Shown in pieces: positions 56,846 to 64,000 of a stretch of DNA of 64,000 nucleotides. The first letter of the stretch is position 1. Each line of letters begins with the position of its first letter. Source of the stretch: Neckera pumila (Eukaryota > Streptophyta > Bryopsida > Hypnales > Neckeraceae); assembly GCA_963969595.1 (NCBI GenBank), contig OZ018409.1:22104975-22168974 (forward strand), read 5' to 3'. Made by a program: the position numbers and the translations under genes. The notes below the pieces were generated by a model that did not search any database, had not been told where the DNA came from, and was given only the letters and a program-made list of their open reading frames with translations.

Positions 56846-58958
56846 CTATACCATCATACTCATCTTTCGGCTCTCTAAAGAAACTCTAAGCAAAGCCTCC
56901 AGGTTTTTGCTTCCCAATCGATTTCTAACACGAGTTTTAATTAAATTTTGAATGCTGAAAGCTCTCTCGCAGGTAGCTGTGCAAACGCATTGTATTCTAC
57001 CTATATCAGCAAGGACAAGCAAATTGGGATATCGGATTTGTAGGGCATGATTCCAAGTGATCATAACCCACAAATCCCAGAAGGTTTTGTCCCCCCATTC
57101 AATAGTACACTGCAATTTGAAAGACAGAAACTCCCACTTACAAGTTTGCATGTCAAGAAGGGGGGGGAAGGAAAAACTTGAATGTAATTGGTCTTCTCTA
57201 TACAGCTGCAGTAGTCTACCCAACTCGGAGACACCCCAGCTCTGCAATACGACTTGTTTGGATGACATATTAGAAAGGTTAAGTACTTTGAAGCAAGAAA
57301 TCAAGTCATTGTCTTGAAATTGAGCTTCCAAACCTTCAGAGACCACTTCAGCAAATGAACGATGAAATTGGAGAGCTTCCTCTAAGTTGGGTTCTAGTCT
57401 AGACCTAGACATTGCAACATCATGAAACATATTCCCCCTTATCTAGCTTAGAAGCTCGCTTGGAAGCTTCTTCAAATGACCCCCAAAAGGGCCATATTCA
57501 AAAAGCACATGAAACCTTGTGCTCTTGTTAAAAGTGTCAGCGTTCAAATCCGTGCTTTCCACAATGAAGAGCATCCAAATTTGAGCTATCTCTGTGCGCA
57601 ATATGCTGCCTATAGAGGTGACATCTACAAATTTACATTGAAAGACTTTAGACAACATAGCCAAGGACTTCACAATGTCAGCAAGAAAGAACAAAATGTA
57701 AATGACCTTGAATTGGGACAGCTTTGCTAAAATTGGCACAGCCTTACAAGAATCTCTCTCCTTTACATCATGAAAATAACATAAGACAGACTATGACGAG
57801 TCACACAAAGTACTCACCACCTGCCAATGAGATAGCCACCTGATTTTGTGGTAGCGTTTCATACATTTTTGTGCATCAAAGAGCTCCTCTTGTAAGGCAG
57901 CCAAAGCATGCTTCCTTTTACACAAATGAAATCAACAGAAAATCACTCTCACCTGAAATCTTTGCAGGCAGGCGACTTTGCAGCATCAAAGGCCGCCAAA
58001 TTCATGCAGTGTGCCACACAATGAACAGCGAGCAGGTAAGGGTTTACCTCTTTCTGTAGCTGTGCAGCCACTCCGGTGTGAGAGCCCATCATTGTGCTGG
58101 CGCCGTTGCTTCCGAAGCCCAAGAACTTCCGCAGGTCCAAATTCCACAATCGCAGAGCTGCAATCAACAATTTGTAGATGATGCCAGCGTCCTTCTTCCG
58201 AGTTTTAATTGGCAACAAGTCCAGAAAAACATTGACCAGCAGACCCTCCTCGATGATGGTGGCAAACACCACAAGGTGCCTTGTGACACTGATATTGGTA
58301 GATTCGTCTATCATCACATCAAAAAACGGTGAATTTTGAACACGGTTGAGGATTTGCTTCTAAATCCCATTGAAATGCACATCATCAGATCTGCACATGC
58401 TTTCTTGTCCTGGTATAAAGATAAGGTCATCGGGGCTTTACTACTTACCTACAATTTACACAAAGACAGGAATTTAGAATAGGATAAAGAATTCTTCTTC
58501 AAGAAATACGCAGCCCGCAGCAACAATGCCACAGCCTCATCACACGCTCTCTGGCCGCTCAAAATTGCTTTCTCCATCACCTTTCCGCCACTCTACAATG
58601 CCCACGCGAGGCGTCTATGCTCATTGGAGCAGGAGTGATCTTGGAAAGCACTTACCTTCAGGTTTTTGGAGCCGTCTTTGGCATATGATAATCGCCCGCC
58701 CTTGTCCCTGCAAACCTTGCAAAGCACCCTCTCGACGTTAGAATCAAATTGTAGCCATTCAAATTGCACGAGCCATTGGTCCTTCCACTGACTTTGAGCA
58801 ATCTGTGCTTCAGAAGGAGGGGCAATTCAATCCACCACTGAATCAGTAGTTCCAACAAAAGAATCATTCTCAGACCCTGAAGACACAAGATGCACAACCT
58901 CTGATTCCCTGGACTTTCCAAAGTAATGGTCCCTCAAGGACCTCTGGCGTTTAGCCAT
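56846..58958 (-). pseudogene. hAT-type transposase with TTF zinc finger, broken
   Basis: On the reverse strand a start (MAKRQRSLRDHYFG) at 58958 leads through one in-frame TGA to a TTF-type zinc finger (KDQWLVQFEWLQFD, then CKVC..KGGRL, 58650-58790). A possible intron donor AAG|GTAAGT follows. Next come the DUF4371-like core (MIDESTNISVTRH, GFGSNGAST, HCVAHCMNLAAF; 57950-58320), a middle part (57443-57739) and the hAT C-terminal dimerisation region (CERAFSIQNLIKTRVRNRL; 56846-57100). Frames change at about 57440, 57740-57950 and 58330. This architecture is that of ZMYM6/ZNF862-like hAT proteins. It is inactive as it stands, unless several breaks are introns. Terminal repeats were not found. 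Confidence 0.85.
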
Positions 58959-59269
58959 AAACCCTGTTGTCCCTAATTTCTTGCAAGGTAAACGTAAACC
59001 CAAAGTCAGGCATGAATCACAAAGCCCTCAGTAGTAAATCACTAAAATTTGAACTCTCCAAGCCCTAAAATTGCAACCCCGCACTATGCTAAAGTCAGTC
59101 ACACAACACCCACCAAGCAGCAGCATTGAGCCCAAATATCGAATCACATACCTACAGCAGGGCGACAATCTCAGCAATTGCCACTCATGGAGGAAAGCCT
59201 TGCAAATCGCTGTGGAACTGTGGAAGTGCCTGGAACATGCCAGAAACACGCCAAAAAATGAGGAGCAAA

Positions 59270-59560
59270 TGAGCAATTGAGGAGCGATCAAGGACCAAAT
59301 GAGTGATCAAAATGTGATTGAGGCGCAATTGAAGAGCAACAAGGAGCGATCGCAAAAACGCGTGAGGAGCAATCCGGCCGAGGAGCAACTGTTCAGGTGC
59401 AATCACAAAAACCGGCAAGGAGTAATCCGTGCGACGGCGCGAGGAGAAATTCAGGAGCGACCAAGCGACTAAGGAGCGATCAAGACAAGGACCGATTGAA
59501 GAGCAGTAGAGGAGCAAATGAGCGATGGAGGACAAAAGGAATGATCACCAAAACAGTCAA
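59270..59560. repeat. GGAGCRA short-motif array upstream of the hAT gene
   Basis: GAGGAGCGATC, GAGGAGCAA and AAGGAGCGA variants recur more than ten times in 290 bp. Degenerate subterminal motif arrays that bind transposase are typical of hAT elements, and the position upstream of the start is right. The link is inference. Open frames across it are repeat artefacts. Confidence 0.6.
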
Positions 59561-60204
59561 GTTTGAGAGACGTTGTGACTTTTGTGAGTCACAATCAAAA
59601 CCTAAACCCTAAGGCTTGAGTCCCTCAGAGTTTGAGACCCTGATCCAGCTGCCCAAAATGCCCACAGCCAAAAGCCCCAATTGCCTAAATCCTAAGAAAA
59701 ATTAACGTAAAAGACTGAAATCACTTAATTCATAAGAGTTAGTGAGTCTGTTAGTCTGTGACTTTTGTGAATTAATGAAAGTGTTAGTAAGAGTTAGTGA
59801 GAGTTAGTGAGTCTATGTGAAAGTCTGTAAGGTGTCCTAGGTTCCGTATAGGAAAAAAAAAATAGGAAAAAAAAAAAAATACTATATAAAAAATTTCCTA
59901 CAAAGTATAATCCCGGCCGGCTAAAAACCGGATGCATGAATTTGGAATCAATAATTTTTCGACATGCTCCTAGAGTGGATGGCAAAAAGCCGACATTTTA
60001 TTTTCCTAATCGGTCCATTTCCAAAAATCTTTTTTTAATCCGGAACCTCTGCCAAAACTTTTCTATTTTAATTGAAAATTCTCAAAATCAACCGGCTAGG
60101 TTGTAACTAAATGCATGTACTCTTTGTTCATTGCTTAGCACCTTAGTTTCCGCATACAAAGACATTGTGACAAAGACATTGCTTGCTACCCAGATTCATT
60201 ACAG
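59561..60204. other. Intergenic with GTTAGTGAG short repeats
   Basis: Repeats of GAGTTAGTGAG occur at 59738-59815, followed by A-runs (59852-59880). No gene recognised. Confidence 0.4.
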
Positions 60205-60690
60205 CATCCCAAATATGACCATGTGTTACACTGCTGCAAATATGTGTACTAGGTAGACGTGCATGTCAAAAACTTACAGTAGGTGAAAAATAATTTTCAC
60301 TTTTGCTTAGCCCTAGAACCCCGGGCTAGCCACTGTTGGAAATCATCATTTTTGATTAAAATCAAAAACTAAAAAAAATCCCAAGAGCACTCATTAATTG
60401 CACTTTTGTCTTACACAAAAGGATTCTCTATCATCCAATGTACAATTAGTGGTTGTAGCAACCAAAATATGACCATGTGCTACAATGCTGCAAATATGTA
60501 TACTAAGTAGACGTGCATATCGAAAACTTACTATAGGTGAAAAATAATTTTCAATATTGTCTAACTTAGCCATAAAACCTTAGGCTGGCTAGCATTGGAA
60601 ATCATCCTTTTTGGTACCATGTGAATCATTTGCTTAACCCCTCATTGCCTGAGCTTTCCAGAATACACTAAAAAGGGGATGGATTTTGTC
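60205..60690. repeat. About 240-bp direct repeat pair, partly interrupted by insertions
   Basis: 60205-60445 and 60455-60633 share AATATGACCATGTG, GCTGCAAATATGT, GTAGACGTGCAT and GGTGAAAAATAATTTTCA in order. The second unit resumes at 61300-61460 (ACTCATTAATTG, GATTCTCTATCATCCA), after two TTAA-flanked elements. Confidence 0.75.
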
Positions 60691-60708
60691 CCCTCTGGCA
60701 ATCAAGGA
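60638..60708. mobile_element. Tiny TTAA-flanked element (71 bp)
   Basis: TTAA at 60634-60637 and 60709-60712 bound CCCCTCATTGCCTGAG and an imperfect complement (TCCTTGATTGCCAGAG). It may be an extreme deletion derivative of the TTAA family, or a solo foldback end. Confidence 0.55.
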
Positions 60709-60712
60709 TTAA

Positions 60713-61296
60713 CCCCTAAAGTCCCAGTGGCCCTATAGGGGTCAAAATGCAACATTGGGTAGGCTCATACGGTCTCAATAGTCACCATAATTTTCTTATT
60801 CTTTTTATAAAGCTAAAAAAATACATAAGCTTCTTGGGAATATAATTTTTATTTCAGTTGATGCCTTGAAGCAAAAGTTATGGCACAAAAAGCCAAAAAC
60901 AGAGGTTGGTGGGCAACCCCAAAAAAATCACAAAAAGTCAAAATAATTATTCAAAATTTTTTCCTAAAATATTATATTTTTGTCTATATGTGAAACTTTG
61001 ATTCATTCTATTTGGACTAGTAATGATAAAGTTATATACAATCTTGTTTTTTCAGGCAATCTAAGCATAATTATTCATGAAAAAAAACATTTTGTCCGAC
61101 TTGGAGTGCTAATATCTTCCAATCCATATAGTCAAATTTAGTGATATTTTTAAGATATGATTTCAGACAAACAAAGTACAAGATCCTATGGTTAGATTTT
61201 TTTTTTAAACATTTTTTCTGCTTTCTTGGATGAATGCAACAGAAATGACAGTTTTTAGTGTTTTTTGACAAAAAGATGGCCTTAGGACTTTAGGGG
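60713..61296. mobile_element. TTAA-flanked piggyBac-like MITE
   Basis: Length 584 bp. The left end CCCCTAAAGTCCCAGTGGCC follows TTAA (60709-60712). The right end (complement CCCCTAAAGTCCTAAGGCC) precedes TTAA (61297-61300). The interior has the shared TACAAGATCCTATGGTTAGA block and AACAGAAATGACAGTTTTTA near the end. Non-coding. Confidence 0.88.
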
Positions 61297-61506
61297 TTAA
61301 AACCCCTTCAAGAGACTCATTAATTGGAGATCAAATTACTATGCAAACTTCCCTTTCTTTTCACATTGGCAAAATTTCGAGGATGAACACTTGCACTTCT
61401 ATCTCACACAAAAAGATTCTCTATCATCCATCAGGCACTTAGTGGCCACAACAATGTTACGGGGTTAGTTTAGATTTTATCTATTTGATATAATTACATT
61501 TGTTAA

Positions 61507-62434
61507 CCCCTAAAGGACCATTGTCCTTCGGGGGACAAATGCGTTTTTGGGAAGGTATCCACGGGCTGAAATTTTCTCCTGATTTTTTGAAATTTTTTTT
61601 AGAGGTAGAAAAGCGGATTAGCTTTGTGGGAATATAAATTTGTTCACAATCAGTGCCCGTGAACAAAATTTATGACCAAGTAAGCTCAAAACAAGGGATG
61701 GGGGCAACGCAGGTAGCAAAAAAAAATTACATTTTTTATTTATTTATTTATATAGTATTTTTTTCTCATAGATTATGTTTTTATCTATCTAAAAGCTTTG
61801 ATTCATTTTATTTGGATTTGTTATGAGAAAGTTATGGACATTCTTGATTTTTGGGCAGTTAGAGCATCTTTTTGAAATAAATAACTTGTAGGATTCATTT
61901 CTAAATGCAATTTTTCAAAAAATTTAATGGATTTTTTTTGCATGGTTTAATTTATTTGCTAAAACAATCTCACCATTGGAATTAGTGCATTTTAATTCCA
62001 TCTAAAATATATTAATATTTTAGATTTTCCTTTTATCTTGTACCTACTTCTACTTAACAATTTGTTTAATAATGAAAATTAAGTTTTTTTGAGTTTATTT
62101 TTTTTGCTAGATTCTCAACTCAATTCTCTACTACAAACATTTAAAGCTCAACACTCTGTAGTGCAAAAATTTAAAGTTAAAAATGTTCAAATTCATAAAA
62201 TCCAGTCCCACAATGTGTTGAAAAACTTGTTTTTTTCACTTTAAACTCAGATATCTTGCAATCTATGCGGTCAAAAATTCTAAAAAAGTTTCCACACATT
62301 CTCATACTAGTTAGGTGTAAGATCCTATGGTTAGATTTGAAAAAAAAGCATTTTTAATTTTTTTTCACTCTATGCTTTAAAAATGGCAGTTTTAGGTGTT
62401 TTTTGGCAAAAGAAAGACTTTGGGCCAATAGGGG
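61507..62434. mobile_element. TTAA-flanked piggyBac-like MITE
   Basis: Length 928 bp, with TTAA at 61503-61506 and 62435-62438. The left end is CCCCTAAAGGACCATTGTCC and the right end the complement of CCCCTATTGGCCCAAAGTC. It carries the family block TAAGATCCTATGGTTAGATT and a GAGAAAGTTATGGACATTCT block. Non-coding. Confidence 0.88.
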
Positions 62435-62438
62435 TTAA

Positions 62439-63070
62439 GGAATCCCTATTTCCAAATGTAATTTGCAAACTTACTATTTCATACAAATGAAGGCTTGCAT
62501 CAAATTTGACCCCTCTCAAAAACCGACTTCTACAAATTTTTGCCTAAAATTTAGTGCCTCTATTTATGAGAGCCTAGATTACCTAGCTATAGAGACCCCT
62601 ATGTTTTGCAATTTCAAAATGCATAGTTTATTCATATACTAGTGTCCAAAAAATGCATAAAAAGGGAATTCTAGAATATTCAATTGACTTCAAACAAGTT
62701 TCAACAAAACAATTAGACAATTCAATAGGAAGAACAATATTCCATAGTTTAATATTCAGAAACATTTCTAAAGGTTTAGTTATCCTAAAAGTTCAATAAA
62801 ATCATGATGTTCTCTCAATACATGAAGTTTGAAAGTATCTCAACTTTCTAATTTGTTTTTGGAAATTTGAATGATTATTCATTTTGAATATACAACTCCA
62901 AAACTCAATTATAGCCTAATTTGTCATATAATACATCTTTCATATTTGGACTTGTGGAATTTATTTATACATATTCTTCTGTATTTGTAAGAGCATCTTC
63001 AATCCGCATACGGTATAATTATAGTCACTTCAAAAGGAGGAATAGCATGTCTTGTTTTAGGCCCTCTTTC
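62439..63070. other. AT-rich intergenic stretch
   Basis: Nothing recognised. Confidence 0.4.
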
Positions 63071-63073
63071 TAA

Positions 63074-63991
63074 CTCTAAAGGGCTAAAGTTCCCTTGGGG
63101 ACACTTGGAATTTGGAATAGGTTCTTGCAAACTAAAATTTTAACTAGATTTTTTGGAACTTTTTTTGAAGATAGGAAATCACATTAGCTTTCTAAAAATA
63201 TAATTCTTTTTTCAATTGGTGCCCAAGAGCAAAAGTTATGCCATCCAAAGTCAAAGAAGCAATTTTCTGAGTAGAAACAAAAAAACTTTTACAGATTGAT
63301 TTTTTTCATTTCTTTTCTCTCATTTTTTTTTTTCATTTCTTTTTCTCAAAGATCATATTTTTGTCTACATTTGAAGCTTAAATTCATTATTTTTGGACTC
63401 AATAGAAGAAAGTTATGGACAATCTTATTCTTTGGGCAATCTAAGCATCTTGAATAAAAAAAACTTATAGAATTCATTTTTGAACGCCATTTTCAAATTT
63501 ATTTTTGACAAAGTTGAGTTTTTTTGCAAGAACAATTCCACTATTGGGATTATGGTGTTTTCATTCCACCTACAAGCTATTAACAATAATTTTGGACCTA
63601 CATCTACTTTAAAAAATATTTATATGTGAAAAACAAGTTTTGACATTCTAAAAATAAAAATCCCCAACTCTCAACTCAAATGTTCAATACAAAAAAAATT
63701 TAAATTTATGGTTTGCAGTGCAAAAAAAATTCACAAACGGCTGTCAAAGTGATCTGAAATTGCAAGCCACAATTCCAAAAAACTTCTTTTTCCAACTTCA
63801 AATGATAATATCTTCCGATCCACAAGGTCAAGCTTCATGAAATTTTTAATTACATAACCCAAAACAAATGAAGTGTAGGATCTTATGGTTCAATTCTTTA
63901 AAAAAAGTCATTTTTGATTTAGGAAGTGATCGCAATAGAAATGGCAGTTTTCAATGGTTTTGGAGCCAGAAACTATCTTGGTATTTAGGGA
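63074..63991. mobile_element. TTAA-type MITE with decayed left flank
   Basis: The left end CTCTAAAGGGCTAAAGTTCC follows CTAA rather than TTAA. The right end (complement TCCCTAAATACCAAGATAG) precedes TTAA at 63992-63995. Length about 918 bp. The interior has GTAGGATCTTATGGTTCAAT and GCAATAGAAATGGCAGTTTT, as in sister copies. Confidence 0.75.
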
Positions 63992-64000
63992 TTAAAGTAT

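Noticed and set aside
59028..59612. Overlapping frames on both strands around the GGAGC array
   Set aside because: They are produced by a degenerate short repeat and do not resemble any protein.

Overview
The window is nuclear DNA of a eukaryote, almost certainly a land plant. It is AT-rich and sparsely genic. The only two intact genes are NDR-type AGC protein kinases of the plant kind, each split into 13 coding exons by short GT-AG introns. A Stowaway-like element with the plant-typical CCTCCGT terminus supports the plant assignment. The wide gene spacing, short introns and decayed DNA transposons would fit a bryophyte, lycophyte or fern. The sequence alone does not settle the lineage.

Layout. 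0-5 kb and 11.4-16.3 kb hold two copies of one composite repeat. The second copy has about 2 kb extra, which contains a decayed piggyBac-type transposase. 5-7.4 kb holds two adjoining TTAA-flanked elements, the first carrying a nested MITE. 8.3-8.7 kb is a GC-rich orphan exon-like block. 16-23.4 kb is repeat-rich, with a 136-bp hairpin, a 74-bp tandem repeat and a long foldback. 23.4-30.0 kb is NDR kinase gene 1. 30-40 kb is repetitive, with more TTAA elements, microsatellites and inverted repeats. 40.3-47.0 kb is NDR kinase gene 2, in the same orientation. 47-64 kb is again transposon territory: a Stowaway/mariner-like element, a large foldback, seven TTAA-flanked units or ends, and a broken hAT transposase with a TTF-type zinc finger.

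The two kinases share all twelve intron positions and reading phases but have different N- and C-terminal tails, so they are an old tandem duplication. Both keep every kinase catalytic motif, the MOB-binding N-terminal helix, the activation-loop serine and the hydrophobic-motif threonine, so both look functional.

The most notable non-genic signal is a family of about eleven elements that begin CCCCTAAAGG, end with its reverse complement (or degenerate forms), and sit in TTAA targets. TTAA targets and CC-starting termini are the hallmark of piggyBac, and a decayed piggyBac transposase lies in the same window. This suggests a piggyBac-driven MITE burst in a plant genome. The match between transposase and elements is inference: their ends have not been shown to belong to one autonomous element.
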